A stretch of DNA of 32,193 nt from Alphaproteobacteria bacterium UBA1908 (GCA_002337525.1 DDGG01000018.1:521-32713); one strand, 5' to 3'; counted from the stretch's first letter, positions 5,990 through 15,070 are shown. Program-made: numbers and translations. Notes: a model not told the origin generated them from the letters alone.

Positions 5990-8449
5990 TCAAGTGTCCA
6001 GGTTTGAAACCTTCAACGCATTTTGCTGGATAAAGTCTCGACGTGGCTCGACAACATCTCCCATAAGTGTCGAGAATGTTTCCTCGGCTTCATCGATATG
6101 AGTCACCTCAACTTTCAACAAAGTCCGAGCCTCCGGATCCAGAGTTGTCTCCCACAGCTGGTCTGCATTCATTTCTCCCAGACCTTTATAACGCTGAATA
6201 GCAACCCCTTTACGACCATGAGCCAAAACAGACTCCGTTAACGATAAGGGCCCCGTTACCGGTAAGTCTGTCTTATCCACTATAAAACGTCCAGCCTCGG
6301 AAAAATATTCCTGAAGATCTGTGGTCATTTCATACAAATGTGAGGCTTCACGAGCTTCAAGGGCAGATTGATCAAAAACAAGCTTTTCCGTCACTCCCCG
6401 AACATCACGCGTCACACCAAAAACTCTGTCATCTTCATTTTTGGGACACGGTCCCCAAACACCAATATCATCCACATCAGCCATTGCATTCAAACGGTCT
6501 GCCAACACTTGTGATGCCTTCAGGGCTGCCTCATCAGAAGCAAGATTTTCCGGTGTTAAAAGACCTGAAATTGCTGCCTGCTCTACCGCACGTTCAGAAC
6601 TCACACGTTGTGCTAATGAATGAATCAAGTCCTGTGCCCGATGGGAAAGACGCACAGCATTCTTCAAATCTTCTCCCGCAATTTGTGCCCCTTTTTGAAG
6701 CTGTAAAACAGCACCGTCTGTTCCTGATGTAATCAGGTAGTTATCAAGAGCTTTTTGATCTTTCATATAAGTAACAGAAGATCCGCGCTTAATACCAAAC
6801 AAGGGAGGTTGAGCAATATAAAGATACCCGCGCGTTATCAGCTCGGGCATTTGACGGTAGAAAAAAGTCAATAATAAAGTCCTGATATGGCTACCATCAA
6901 CATCTGCGTCTGTCATAATAATAATTTTGTGATAACGTGCCTTATCTGGATTAAAATCTTCAGGGCCAATACCGGTCCCCAGAGCTGTAATAAGTGTGCC
7001 AATTTCTGCTGATCCCAGCATACGGTCAAAACGAGCACGCTCTACATTTAGAATTTTCCCCTTAAGAGGCAAAATTGCTTGGGTTTTACGATTACGACCC
7101 CCTTTTGCTGATCCTCCTGCCGAATCTCCTTCGACAAGAAAAATTTCACTTTTTGAAGGGTCTCTTTCCTGACAATCCGAAAGTTTACCTGGAAGAGAAG
7201 CAATATCCAGAGCTCCCTTGCGCCGTGTCAGCTCCCGCGCTTTACGTGCTGCCTCACGAGCTGTTGCCGCTTCAATAGCCTTTGATATCACTTTTTTGGC
7301 TTCCTGAGGATGCTCTTCAAACCATTGAGAAAGACGATCGGTCACAAGACCTTCAACCGCGGGACGCACTTCAGAGGAGACAAGCTTATCTTTCGTTTGT
7401 GATGAAAATTTTGGGTCTGGTACCTTGACTGACACGACACAGGTTAGCCCTTCTCGAGCATCGTCTCCCGTTAGGGAAACCTTTTCTTTTTTGGCAATTC
7501 CTGTTGATGTCACATAAGAATTGATCACCCGTGTCAATGCTCCACGAAAAGCGGCCAAGTGTGTTCCTCCATCCCGTTGAGGAATATTATTGGTGAAACA
7601 CAAAACATTCTCGTGATAACTGTCCGTCCATTCCATCGCGACTTCGACACCAATACCATCTTTTTCTGCCATAATCACAATAGGAGGCGTATGAATAGCA
7701 TTTTTATTTCGATCCAGATATTCGACGAAGGCAGCAAGCCCCCCCTCATAATGCAGTTCAATTGTTTTTTCTTCTGAAGTACGTTTATCAGTTAAATGAA
7801 CACGAACTCCTGAATTCAAGAATGCCAATTCACGAAAACGATGCTCCAGCTTGGAAAAATCAAAATCAAGCGTGGTGAATGTTTCACCAGAAGGTTTAAA
7901 GGTAATTTCGGTACCGGATTTACCACCACAATCACCGGTCATAGCCAGGGGAGAAACAGCAACACCGTGCTCGAAGTTCATCTGGTGTTCCTTGCCATTC
8001 TGCCATATGGTAAGAGTCAAAGACTCAGAAAGTGCATTGACGACAGAAACACCCACACCATGAAGCCCTCCGCTGACCTTGTAGGAGTTCTGGTCAAATT
8101 TTCCTCCTGCATGCAGCTGGGTCATAATCACTTCTGCAGCAGAAATACCTTCACCTTTATGGATACCAACGGGAATTCCGCGACCATTATCGGAAACAGA
8201 AACAGAACCATCTGCGTTCAGTGAGATATGGACCGTATCACAGTGTCCCGCTAAAGCTTCATCAATTGCATTATCAACAACTTCATACACCATGTGGTGG
8301 AGTCCGGAACCATCGTCCGTATCACCAATATACATTCCCGGACGCTTTCTAACGGCATCAAGACCTTTAAGGACTTTGATCGAATCAGCCCCATAATCGC
8401 CCTCTTGAGGTGAGTTTTCTGGTGATGTATGTTCGCTTGTCTGTGACAT
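5990..8449 (-). CDS. gyrB: DNA gyrase subunit B
   Basis: GyrB is the ATPase subunit of gyrase, which introduces negative supercoils. The 819-residue product is full length. The GHKL ATPase domain is at the N-terminus (VRKRPGMYIGDTDDGSGLHH, EVVDNAIDEALAG, DNGRGIPVG, GGLHGVGVSVVNAL). The transducer domain follows (QRDGGTHLAAFR). The TOPRIM domain comes next with EGDSAGGSAKGGRNR, PLKGKILNVE and the metal-binding MTDADVDGSHIRTL. The C-terminus carries QRYKGLGEMNADQLWETT and ends FIQQNALKVSNLDT. It lies 31 bases downstream of recF, probably in one transcript with dnaN-recF. No clear terminator follows. Confidence 0.98.
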   Translation of the reverse strand: MSQTSEHTSPENSPQEGDYGADSIKVLKGLDAVRKRPGMYIGDTDDGSGLHHMVYEVVDNAIDEALAGHCDTVHISLNADGSVSVSDNGRGIPVGIHKGEGISAAEVIMTQLHAGGKFDQNSYKVSGGLHGVGVSVVNALSESLTLTIWQNGKEHQMNFEHGVAVSPLAMTGDCGGKSGTEITFKPSGETFTTLDFDFSKLEHRFRELAFLNSGVRVHLTDKRTSEEKTIELHYEGGLAAFVEYLDRNKNAIHTPPIVIMAEKDGIGVEVAMEWTDSYHENVLCFTNNIPQRDGGTHLAAFRGALTRVINSYVTSTGIAKKEKVSLTGDDAREGLTCVVSVKVPDPKFSSQTKDKLVSSEVRPAVEGLVTDRLSQWFEEHPQEAKKVISKAIEAATAREAARKARELTRRKGALDIASLPGKLSDCQERDPSKSEIFLVEGDSAGGSAKGGRNRKTQAILPLKGKILNVERARFDRMLGSAEIGTLITALGTGIGPEDFNPDKARYHKIIIMTDADVDGSHIRTLLLTFFYRQMPELITRGYLYIAQPPLFGIKRGSSVTYMKDQKALDNYLITSGTDGAVLQLQKGAQIAGEDLKNAVRLSHRAQDLIHSLAQRVSSERAVEQAAISGLLTPENLASDEAALKASQVLADRLNAMADVDDIGVWGPCPKNEDDRVFGVTRDVRGVTEKLVFDQSALEAREASHLYEMTTDLQEYFSEAGRFIVDKTDLPVTGPLSLTESVLAHGRKGVAIQRYKGLGEMNADQLWETTLDPEARTLLKVEVTHIDEAEETFSTLMGDVVEPRRDFIQQNALKVSNLDT

Positions 8450-8480
8450 AGGTATCCTTCAATCGTCTTTTAATACTTTG

Positions 8481-9653
8481 TTATACAGGGGTTAAGGTAC
8501 TCTTTTCCACCTCAAAATGCTGCACTTGATCATTTAAAGGCAAAAACAGGTCCCTATCTGTTCCTGTCATCCACGCTTGCATGCGCAAATGAAGGATTTC
8601 ATCAAAAAGAGCCTGACGCCTCTGTTCATCTAAATGTGCAACAACTTCATCAAAAAGAACCAGGGGAACAAGCCCTTCCTGAGCTGCCTGCAACCGTGCC
8701 GCTGCCATTATAATCGAAATGAGAAGCGCTTTTTGCTCTCCAGTCGAACATAATTCAGCAGGCATATTTTTCTCTGTAAACCATACCCTTAAATCAGTTT
8801 TATGGGAACCTTCTTGAGTCCTGCCCGATTCATAATCTTTCAATCGATTAGCTTTATAAAGAGATTGCAAGCGCTCTTCGGCACTCAAAGCGGGTAAAGT
8901 TTCCAGTAAATCCTCGGGAACACCTTCAATCTCGAGTCGTGGACGGGGAAAAACACCCAAAGCCCAAACTTTTGCCTGCATTAATCTCTCAACAAGCGTT
9001 CTTCTTGCTGCAGCAATGGCAATAGAGCTCTCTGCCATTTTGGCTTCTAGACTGGATAACCAGGCATCTTCATGCCGACCCTGTTTCAAAAGTTTCAGGC
9101 GCTCCCGCATCGTGTAGTCATAACGTGCAACTCGTGCTGCATGAGAACGGTCAAAGAGATAGACAAGACGATCCATGAATTTTCGTCGCGCAGAAGTTCC
9201 CTCAACAAAAAGACGATCCATCTGGGGAGTTAACCACAAAATACTTGTTACCTGGCTCAAAGCTGTTTGGGGAAGACCCCGGTCATCATCAATTTTGACA
9301 ACCCTGCGTTCGCGACCTTCTGAAATCTCAAGACCTGTTCCAACAGAAGTTACTCCTTCAGGCGTTTGAAAATGAGAAGATATACTCCATTCAAAAGGAG
9401 ATTCTTTCAAGGGTGGTTCACCGGCATAGGTAACAAGAGAAAGCTTTGCACTGCGAAGCCCTCTTCCTGGACCCAAAAAGGATAACGCTTCCAGAATATT
9501 TGTTTTCCCGGCCCCGTTAGCACCAGTCAGAATAACAGGGCGAGCATCACAAGATAAGGACAAGCTTTTATAAGACCTGAATGAAGACAGGGTTAGCTTT
9601 ATAAGGCCTGTCCGAGCAGAAGTCTCCATTTCCCTAGAAGGAACCAATGTCAT
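8481..9653 (-). CDS. recF: DNA replication and repair protein RecF
   Basis: RecF is an SMC-like ATPase that helps load RecA at gaps during recombinational repair. The 390-residue length is typical of alphaproteobacterial RecF. The Walker A motif GANGAGKTN is at about residues 44-52. The signature region is near TGEQKALLISIIMAAA, and Walker B with the D-loop is LVPLVLFDEVVAHLDEQRR. The chosen ATG has AGGAG about 14 bases upstream, which is far; an internal ATG eight codons later has AGGGAA very close, so the exact start is uncertain. The gene lies between dnaN and gyrB, as is common in bacteria. Confidence 0.95.
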   Translation of the reverse strand: MTLVPSREMETSARTGLIKLTLSSFRSYKSLSLSCDARPVILTGANGAGKTNILEALSFLGPGRGLRSAKLSLVTYAGEPPLKESPFEWSISSHFQTPEGVTSVGTGLEISEGRERRVVKIDDDRGLPQTALSQVTSILWLTPQMDRLFVEGTSARRKFMDRLVYLFDRSHAARVARYDYTMRERLKLLKQGRHEDAWLSSLEAKMAESSIAIAAARRTLVERLMQAKVWALGVFPRPRLEIEGVPEDLLETLPALSAEERLQSLYKANRLKDYESGRTQEGSHKTDLRVWFTEKNMPAELCSTGEQKALLISIIMAAARLQAAQEGLVPLVLFDEVVAHLDEQRRQALFDEILHLRMQAWMTGTDRDLFLPLNDQVQHFEVEKSTLTPV

Positions 9654-9690
9654 GATAATTGCGAAGACTCCTGATTTGGGGAAAACCTTC

Positions 9691-9719
9691 TATATAATAA
9701 TATAAGCAAGGGAACACAA
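9691..9719 (-). promoter_or_regulatory. Candidate internal promoter of recF
   Basis: On the minus strand, TTGTGT (9714-9719) is followed after 17 bases by TATATA (9691-9696) in the 71-base dnaN-recF gap. The -35 match is partial. It could give recF-gyrB expression independent of dnaA-dnaN. Confidence 0.3.
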
Positions 9720-9724
9720 TACGA

Positions 9725-10852
9725 TTAAAGACGCATGGGCATTAAAACATAAAGAGCATTTTGATCATCAGCATCTTTCATAACAATAGCAGAAGTACTG
9801 TCTCCTATTTCAAGGGTCGCCTGATTCGCTATCTTGTTCGAAATATCTCTAAGGTATGAATGATTGAAACCAATCTGAATAGGCGTTCCCGCATAAGAAA
9901 TATCCAGCACATCATCTGCACTTCCATATTCTTTATCAATAGTCGTCATATGCATTTCATTATCCGACAAAGATAGACGTACACCAGACGTTTTTGAATC
10001 GCACACAGCCGAGACACGCTCCAGGGCTTGTTTGAACAAATCAGTCTTCAAGCTGATATTAATTGAATTTTCCTGGGGAATAACAGCACGATAATCAGGA
10101 AAATCTGCATCAACAAGGCGTGCCGAAAGTTCTATCTGATCCATTTTAAAACAAATCTGAGACTCGGATAAAGAGACTTGAATCATTTCTTTTTGAGATT
10201 CAAAAAGTTTCCCAAGCACATCAGATGTCTTGGCAGAAATAATAAACCCGGGAATATTTTCAGCACCAATTGGTGATGGAACACGATAGCATGCCAAACG
10301 GTGGCCATCCGTTGCAGCAGCACAAAGATTGGAATCCGTAATATCGTTTGAATCTTCTTTGTCAGAATGAAAGAAAACCCCTTGAAGATGGTAACGGGTC
10401 TCTTCCGTTGATGCCGCAAAACTTGTATGGCTTAAAAGATTTTTCAACCCTTCAGAATGTATTTCAAACTGATGCGGTAAGTCCTTGTCTCCAACTTTTG
10501 GAAAATCCTCACTAGATAGGCATGCCACTTCAAATTTAGAACGTCCTGACGTTAGAATAACTCGACTTGCTCCCTCCTCTGCTGTCAAAGTCACATCTGA
10601 ACCAGAAGGGATTTTTTGAACAATATCTGATAAAATATGAGCAAGAATAGCAATTTTCCCTCTCTCTTCTACAAGAGCCGGGATAACTTCTGTAAGGCTG
10701 TGTTCCATGTCCGTGGATGTCAAAGTCACTGCCGCGTCTTCGGCCTTGAAAAGAAGGTGCTTTAAAATAGGGATAGATGATTTTTTATCAACTATTTTTT
10801 TGGCATGAGACAAGGCGTCCAAAAAAACATCGCTTTTTAAAGTGACTCGCAT
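9725..10852 (-). CDS. dnaN: DNA polymerase III beta subunit (sliding clamp)
   Basis: DnaN forms the ring-shaped dimer that tethers polymerase III to DNA and recruits other DNA-processing factors. The 375-residue product has the usual three clamp domains. The N-terminal part carries ALSHAKKIVDKKSSIPILKHLL. The middle has TDGHRLACYR, and the C-terminal domain includes FNHSYLRDI and the conserved ending YVLMPMRL, which forms part of the partner-binding pocket. A 136-base gap separates it from dnaA. Confidence 0.97.
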   Translation of the reverse strand: MRVTLKSDVFLDALSHAKKIVDKKSSIPILKHLLFKAEDAAVTLTSTDMEHSLTEVIPALVEERGKIAILAHILSDIVQKIPSGSDVTLTAEEGASRVILTSGRSKFEVACLSSEDFPKVGDKDLPHQFEIHSEGLKNLLSHTSFAASTEETRYHLQGVFFHSDKEDSNDITDSNLCAAATDGHRLACYRVPSPIGAENIPGFIISAKTSDVLGKLFESQKEMIQVSLSESQICFKMDQIELSARLVDADFPDYRAVIPQENSINISLKTDLFKQALERVSAVCDSKTSGVRLSLSDNEMHMTTIDKEYGSADDVLDISYAGTPIQIGFNHSYLRDISNKIANQATLEIGDSTSAIVMKDADDQNALYVLMPMRL

Positions 10853-10959
10853 CCTATTTTCATCCTCTATTACTTAAAAACAACAATATTACAGTTACCT
10901 CAAAGAACTATCCACAAAGAGGCAAACACATCACGTCTTTGCCTGCGCATTTTTTTATT

Positions 10960-10983
10960 CTTGTATCTAAAAAAGGATACAAG
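10960..10983. repeat. Inverted repeat just after dnaA
   Basis: CTTGTATC (10960-10967) pairs with GATACAAG (10976-10983) around an 8-base loop, starting 5 bases after the dnaA stop on the minus strand. A T-run (TTTTTTT) precedes it on the plus strand. In the direction of dnaA transcription the stem is therefore followed by A residues, so it is not a standard terminator for dnaA; it may stabilise the message or block nucleases. A near-consensus DnaA box (CTATCCACA, 10908-10916) lies in the same gap. Confidence 0.5.
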
Positions 10984-10988
10984 TCTTT

Positions 10989-12425
10989 CTAGCAGGTTTG
11001 CAGCATTCTTTGCAATAAATCAAGATCCTCTGCCAAAGAAATATCACTAGACTTAAGTTCATTCACTTTTTTAAGAGCATGCATAACAGTTGTGTGGTCT
11101 CGCCCTCCAAACTTCTTTCCTATTTCAGGTAACGACAAAGAGGTCATTGATTTGGAAAGGTACATGGCAATTTGTCGAGGGCGTGCAATAGACCTGGCAC
11201 GCTTTGAAGAATGCATATCGGCAAGACGAATATTATAGTATTCGGCAACCTTTTTTTGAATTTCATCGATGGAAAGACGACGGTCCGTTGCCCGTAGGAG
11301 ATCCTTTAAAACATCCTGAGTTGATTCTATTGTTATTTCTCGGCCTACCAACATGGCATGAGCCACGATACGATTCAGGGCGCCTTCAAGCTCACGAATA
11401 TTTGAAGAGATTTTATAAGCCAAAAATTCCAGCACTTTTTCCGGAATTTTAAGATCAAGTTTATCTGCTTTTGATTGTAAAATTCCTAAACGAAGCTCGT
11501 ATGTTGTAGGGTGGATATCCGCGACTAAACCCCACCCAAGGCGTGACCGCATCCGGTCTTCCAGTCCTTCCAAATCTGTGGGCGACCTATCTGCAGAAAT
11601 AATAACCTGATGATTTTGATCAACTAATGCATTAAAAGTATGAAAAAATTCTTCCTGTGTTGAATCTTTTCCACCAATAAACTGAAAATCATCAATCATC
11701 AAGACATCAACAGAGCGAAATTTTTCCTTAAAAGAAACAGTATCTTTAAAACGTAATGCCCGAATAAACTGATACATAAACTTTTCGGCAGACAAATAAA
11801 CAACGCGGCGTTTGGGGTGTGTTGTTTGTATATGCCACGCAATCGCGTGCATCAAATGAGTCTTACCAAGACCAACCCCCCCATAAAGGAAAAGCGGGTT
11901 AAATGTCACCTTATCGGCTTCAGAAACTCGCCTTGCCGCTGCGTAAGCAAGTTCGTTCGGTTGTCCCACAACAAAATTTTCAAAAGTGTACCGTGGATCA
12001 AGACGAGATCCCATAACACCCTGGGAATCTTCTTCCGAACCTGAGTCAACAGATGTTTCAATTGCTGGCTCCAGGTCGGCCAAAGAATTATGATTTGAAA
12101 GTGAAGAGGATTCTTTTTCAAACAATTGCGGACGAGAGGAAGATTCAACAATAATATCCAAAGCGAGAATAGAGGAATCCACCTTTTGAAGAGACAAAAG
12201 AATTTCCTTACTACAGTTTGTTTGCACCCAGTCTCTCATAAACCGGGAAGGAGCAGAAATAACAAGCCGGCCAGAAAAAAATTTTTTAAATGTCAGGGGA
12301 GCAAGCCAGCTTTTATAGCAGTCTTCTCCAAACATCGCGGAAAATCCAGATTTGGTCGATTCCCAGACTGTCTCCTTGGCAGGAGTATCTTCTCCAATCT
12401 TGGACGCAGTCACACTTGATACCAT
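10989..12425 (-). CDS. dnaA: Chromosomal replication initiator protein DnaA
   Basis: DnaA binds origin boxes and melts the origin to start replication. The 478-residue product has all four domains. Domain I (residues about 20-90) carries FSAMFGEDCYKSWLAPLTF. Domain II is a Ser/Glu-rich linker (about 95-142). Domain III is the AAA+ ATPase starting YTFENFVVG, with Walker A GGVGLGKTHL at about 182-191, Walker B VLMIDDFQFI and an arginine-finger region near SRLGWG. Domain IV carries the DNA-binding signature GGRDHTTVMHALKKV. A ribosome site (AGGGA) lies immediately before the ATG with unusually short spacing, so the true start may be a few codons later. An extended -10 promoter lies upstream at 12546-12551. 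Confidence 0.98.
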   Translation of the reverse strand: MVSSVTASKIGEDTPAKETVWESTKSGFSAMFGEDCYKSWLAPLTFKKFFSGRLVISAPSRFMRDWVQTNCSKEILLSLQKVDSSILALDIIVESSSRPQLFEKESSSLSNHNSLADLEPAIETSVDSGSEEDSQGVMGSRLDPRYTFENFVVGQPNELAYAAARRVSEADKVTFNPLFLYGGVGLGKTHLMHAIAWHIQTTHPKRRVVYLSAEKFMYQFIRALRFKDTVSFKEKFRSVDVLMIDDFQFIGGKDSTQEEFFHTFNALVDQNHQVIISADRSPTDLEGLEDRMRSRLGWGLVADIHPTTYELRLGILQSKADKLDLKIPEKVLEFLAYKISSNIRELEGALNRIVAHAMLVGREITIESTQDVLKDLLRATDRRLSIDEIQKKVAEYYNIRLADMHSSKRARSIARPRQIAMYLSKSMTSLSLPEIGKKFGGRDHTTVMHALKKVNELKSSDISLAEDLDLLQRMLQTC

Positions 12426-12545
12426 TCCCTAACTTTCATACTGTATATGTAAAACTCTTTAAGCACACCAACGACAGAGTCATAACTAAGACAGATTATA
12501 ACTTGCTTACCATGACAATAGGATATTGCACAAGAAAGTACTTCC

Positions 12546-12551
12546 ATTATA
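12546..12551 (-). promoter_or_regulatory. Candidate extended -10 promoter of dnaA
   Basis: On the minus strand the sequence reads TTGCTATAATGG: a perfect TATAAT preceded by TGC, which is an extended -10. No good -35 is visible, which is usual for extended -10 promoters. A second TATAAT lies nearer the gene at 12495-12500, also without a good -35. Confidence 0.45.
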
Positions 12552-12577
12552 GCAAAACGATAACTCTGGAAAATCTA

Positions 12578-12630
12578 CAGCAAAAAAATCATGCGAAGGT
12601 TTTCAGAGCAACGTCCTGGCTTTTTTGCTG
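12578..12630. repeat. Ten-base inverted repeat upstream of dnaA
   Basis: CAGCAAAAAA (12578-12587) and TTTTTTGCTG (12621-12630) are perfect inverted copies separated by 33 bases. They sit just upstream of the candidate dnaA promoter, so they could be a protein-binding pair or a cruciform. No T-run follows the repeat as an RNA stem would need for termination. Confidence 0.5.
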
Positions 12631-12729
12631 GAAGACCCTGTTCAGAAACGACTTGAAGAAAAGTGTTTCCTAATTTTTTGCCGAGAATTTCTGCACTTCT
12701 ATTCTTATCAGCTAACTTTAAACTGAAAA

Positions 12730-12793
12730 CTTGGGTCTCGGAACTAACTATATACCAAGGCATTACCCGAGACTACCACAACAATAGCCCAAG
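12730..12793. repeat. Nested inverted repeats between rpsT and dnaA
   Basis: The inner arms are GTCTCGG (12735-12741) and CCGAGAC (12767-12773). The outer arms are CTTGGG (12730-12735) and CCCAAG (12788-12793), sharing one base with the inner arm. The 3' side also contains two similar units starting CCCGAGACTACCACAA and CCCAAGACCACAA. The arrangement could fold as a branched RNA in the rpsT 3' region or form DNA-binding sites. Confidence 0.45.
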
Positions 12794-12848
12794 ACCACAA
12801 GAATATCCTAGAATAACCTTGCGCTCTCCACAAGAGAGAAGAATTAAA

Positions 12849-13115
12849 TTATGCCTTAAGGGATTTTACACGTACTGACAAACGGGAAATTTTTCGGGAA
12901 GCACGTTTTTTATGAAAGAGCCCTTTTTTAGAAGCGCGCATAACTTCCGGTTCAGCCGCAGCCAAAGCTCCGTGCGCTTTATCATAGTCTCCTGCCCCGA
13001 TAGCTTCTTCAACTTTACGAATCGCAGTACGAACACGGCTCATACGAGAAGCATTTCTTTGAGTGCGGACAACACACTGACGCGCACGTTTTTGAGCAGA
13101 TCGAATATTGGCCAT
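12849..13115 (-). CDS. rpsT: 30S ribosomal protein S20
   Basis: S20 is a primary 16S rRNA-binding protein of the small subunit. The 88-residue product begins MANIRSAQKRARQCVVRTQR and is rich in Lys/Arg with the helical pattern of the family. It includes SRVRTAIRKVEEAI, the conserved KGLFHKKRASRKISRL and the ending VRVKSLKA. rpsT immediately upstream of dnaA is a common alphaproteobacterial arrangement. A good promoter candidate lies at 13153-13182. The three-base stop is followed by a 5-bp stem (CTCTC/GAGAG, at about 12825-12839) without a T-run. Confidence 0.97.
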   Translation of the reverse strand: MANIRSAQKRARQCVVRTQRNASRMSRVRTAIRKVEEAIGAGDYDKAHGALAAAEPEVMRASKKGLFHKKRASRKISRLSVRVKSLKA

Positions 13116-13152
13116 TTCTTAATATTCCTTGAATTAAATAATAACTAGCTGG

Positions 13153-13182
13153 TATATACCTTATAAAAGGGAAGCCGGTCAA
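13153..13182 (-). promoter_or_regulatory. Candidate promoter of rpsT
   Basis: On the minus strand, TTGACC (13177-13182) is followed after 18 bases by TATATA (13153-13158). The predicted start leaves a leader of about 30 bases before the rpsT ATG at 13115. Confidence 0.5.
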
Positions 13183-13320
13183 TAGAAATCCGCTTTTTGT
13201 TCAAGGTATTTTAACTCCTTTCCTGTCTTCAACCAAAATCGAATTCTCCTAAAATATCTCACTGGTTTTTTACAGGGACATTTGATAGGTTGAGATAAGT
13301 TTTCATCATGGAGATTATAG

Positions 13321-14592
13321 ATGCACTCAGTCCACCCCCTCGCCCTTATTGATCCGGAAATTGCAACGACTCTTGATGAAGAACTTCATCGACAACAATC
13401 TCAACTTGAACTCATCGCCTCTGAAAACTTTGCCTCTCCCGCTGTTTTAGAAGCCCAAGGCTCTGTCTTAACCAACAAATATGCAGAAGGTTATCCAGGG
13501 CGTCGCTATTATGGAGGGTGTGAAATTGTCGATAAGGCAGAAACCCTCGCCATTGAACGTGCCAAAGAAATTTTTGACTGTACCTATGCTAATGTTCAAC
13601 CTCACTCAGGAGCCCAGGCTAATCAGGCTGTTTTTCTCGCTCTACTGAAGCCAGGTGATTCATATTTAGGAATGAGTCTTGATAGCGGAGGGCATCTTAC
13701 ACATGGCTGTAAAGTCAATATGTCAGGTAAATGGTTTAATCCGGTTGGATATGGCCTTAATGAAACAGGGTATATCGATATGGATCAGGTTCATAACCTT
13801 GCAAAACAACATAAACCAAAACTGATTATTGCTGGAGGATCAGCCTATGCCCGCACAATCAACTTCGAAGCTTTTCGAAAAATTGCAGATGATGTTGGTG
13901 CACTCCTTATGGTCGATATGGCCCATTTTGCAGGCCTTGTCGCTGGGGGCGTTTACCCCTCGCCTTTTCCACATGCCCATGTCGTTACCACCACGACTCA
14001 TAAAACACTTCGTGGACCCAGAGGTGGCATGATTTTATCCAATGATCCGGATCTTGGGAAAAAATTAAATTCAGCCGTCTTCCCGGGAAACCAGGGAGGG
14101 CCGTTAATGCATGCCATTGCTGCCAAAGCTGTTGCGTTTAAGGAAGCTCTCGATCCCGCGTTTAAAACGTATTCAGCACAGGTTATTAAAAATGCACAGG
14201 CCTTGGCCTGGGAATTCACCCGGGGTGGACTGACCCTTGTTTCAGGAGGAACAGATTCTCACCTTCTTCTTGTTGATCTTCAAAACTATGGTTTGACAGG
14301 CAAAGAAGCCTGTGATGCTCTTGAACGTGCTGGTATAACCTGCAATAAAAATGGCATCCCCAATGACCCTCTTCCTCCAGTCAAGACTTCTGGTATTCGT
14401 CTTGGTAGCCCCGCCTGCACAACGCGTGGCCTGAAAGAAAAAGACTTTAAAAATATTGGTGAATGGTCTGTTTCTGTCCTCAAAGCTCTTAGAGATGGAG
14501 ATTCTAGCCAGGTAGAGAAAGAAGTGCGCTCAAAAGTAGCTGATATGTGTACCCTTTATCCTCTTTATCCCCATTTATCCAGGGCTGCCTAA
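13321..14592 (+). CDS. glyA: Serine hydroxymethyltransferase
   Basis: GlyA is a PLP enzyme that interconverts serine plus tetrahydrofolate with glycine plus 5,10-methylene-tetrahydrofolate, the main source of one-carbon units. The 423-residue length matches bacterial SHMT. Motifs are LELIASENFASPAVLEAQGS, NKYAEGYPGRRYYGGCE, NVQPHSGAQAN, VDMAHFAGLVAGG and the PLP-lysine segment VVTTTTHKTLRGPRGG with Lys228. The folate-side FPGNQGGPLMHAIAAKA segment is also present. GGAG lies 7 bases before the ATG. It is followed after 4 bases by nrdR, a pairing frequent in alphaproteobacteria, so the two are probably co-transcribed. Confidence 0.97.
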   Translation: MHSVHPLALIDPEIATTLDEELHRQQSQLELIASENFASPAVLEAQGSVLTNKYAEGYPGRRYYGGCEIVDKAETLAIERAKEIFDCTYANVQPHSGAQANQAVFLALLKPGDSYLGMSLDSGGHLTHGCKVNMSGKWFNPVGYGLNETGYIDMDQVHNLAKQHKPKLIIAGGSAYARTINFEAFRKIADDVGALLMVDMAHFAGLVAGGVYPSPFPHAHVVTTTTHKTLRGPRGGMILSNDPDLGKKLNSAVFPGNQGGPLMHAIAAKAVAFKEALDPAFKTYSAQVIKNAQALAWEFTRGGLTLVSGGTDSHLLLVDLQNYGLTGKEACDALERAGITCNKNGIPNDPLPPVKTSGIRLGSPACTTRGLKEKDFKNIGEWSVSVLKALRDGDSSQVEKEVRSKVADMCTLYPLYPHLSRAA

Positions 14593-14596
14593 AACA

Positions 14597-15070
14597 ATGC
14601 GATGCCCTTTTTGTGGTCATGAAGCTACCGCCGTGAAAGATTCTCGTGTTGCCAACGAGAATACAGCAATTCGCAGGCGGCGCCAATGTATGGAATGTGG
14701 AGGGCGCTTTACCACGGTAGAACATATACAACTGTTATCCCTCAAGGTAGTGAAAAAAGACGGAACTCTGGAACCTTTTCAACGAGAAAAATTAGAACAC
14801 GCCTTTGCAAAAGCCCTTCATAAAAGGCCCGTGAAGGAAGACCGGATTGACAAGGTAATTAATAGCCTTGTTCGCCAGTTGGAATCACGAGGAGAGATGG
14901 AAATTTCTTCCACAGATATTGGTGAGAAAGTAATGGATGCCCTGAAAAACCTTGATGCCGTTGCCTATATTCGCTTTGCCTCGGTTTATCGGGATTTCTC
15001 AAAGCCAAATGATTTCGAAGATTTCATTCGACAGGCGACCTCCTCCCGCGAAGAAAATACAGAAAGCTAG
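14597..15070 (+). CDS. nrdR: Transcriptional repressor NrdR
   Basis: NrdR senses ATP/dATP and represses ribonucleotide reductase genes by binding NrdR boxes. The 157-residue product has the zinc ribbon (Cys3, Cys6, Cys31, Cys34, in MRCPFCGHE and RRRQCMECGGRFTTVE) followed by the ATP-cone domain (LKVVKKDGTLEPFQREKLEHAF ... DAVAYIRFASVYRDF). It starts 4 bases after the glyA stop, so the two genes probably form one operon. It converges with the glycosylase gene at 15081 with only 10 bases between stop codons and no visible terminator. Confidence 0.96.
   Translation: MRCPFCGHEATAVKDSRVANENTAIRRRRQCMECGGRFTTVEHIQLLSLKVVKKDGTLEPFQREKLEHAFAKALHKRPVKEDRIDKVINSLVRQLESRGEMEISSTDIGEKVMDALKNLDAVAYIRFASVYRDFSKPNDFEDFIRQATSSREENTES

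Larger units (their letters stand above)
12426..12848. other. 423-base rpsT-dnaA intergenic region, inverted-repeat rich
   Basis: No gene is credible here; open frames on the plus strand are continuations of antisense shadows. The region holds candidate dnaA promoter elements and two sizeable inverted repeats (12578-12630 and 12730-12793). I looked for TTATCCACA on both strands and found only matches with two mismatches (for example CTCTCCACA at about 12825). It could be the dnaA control region or an unorthodox origin, but nothing here proves an origin. Confidence 0.5.

Noticed and set aside
6340..6732. Long antisense frames inside gyrB and other housekeeping genes
   Set aside because: They are fully inside strongly conserved genes on the opposite strand and have low-complexity, His/Gln/Pro-rich translations typical of shadows.
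10908..10916. CTATCCACA as evidence for an origin between dnaN and dnaA
   Set aside because: It is a single near-consensus box. Other single near matches occur by chance inside gyrB (about 6279) and upstream of rluD (16733-16741), so there is no cluster.
12290..12673. 127-codon plus-strand open frame spanning the dnaA 5' end and its upstream gap
   Set aside because: It starts antisense inside dnaA, has no ribosome site and no family-like pattern.
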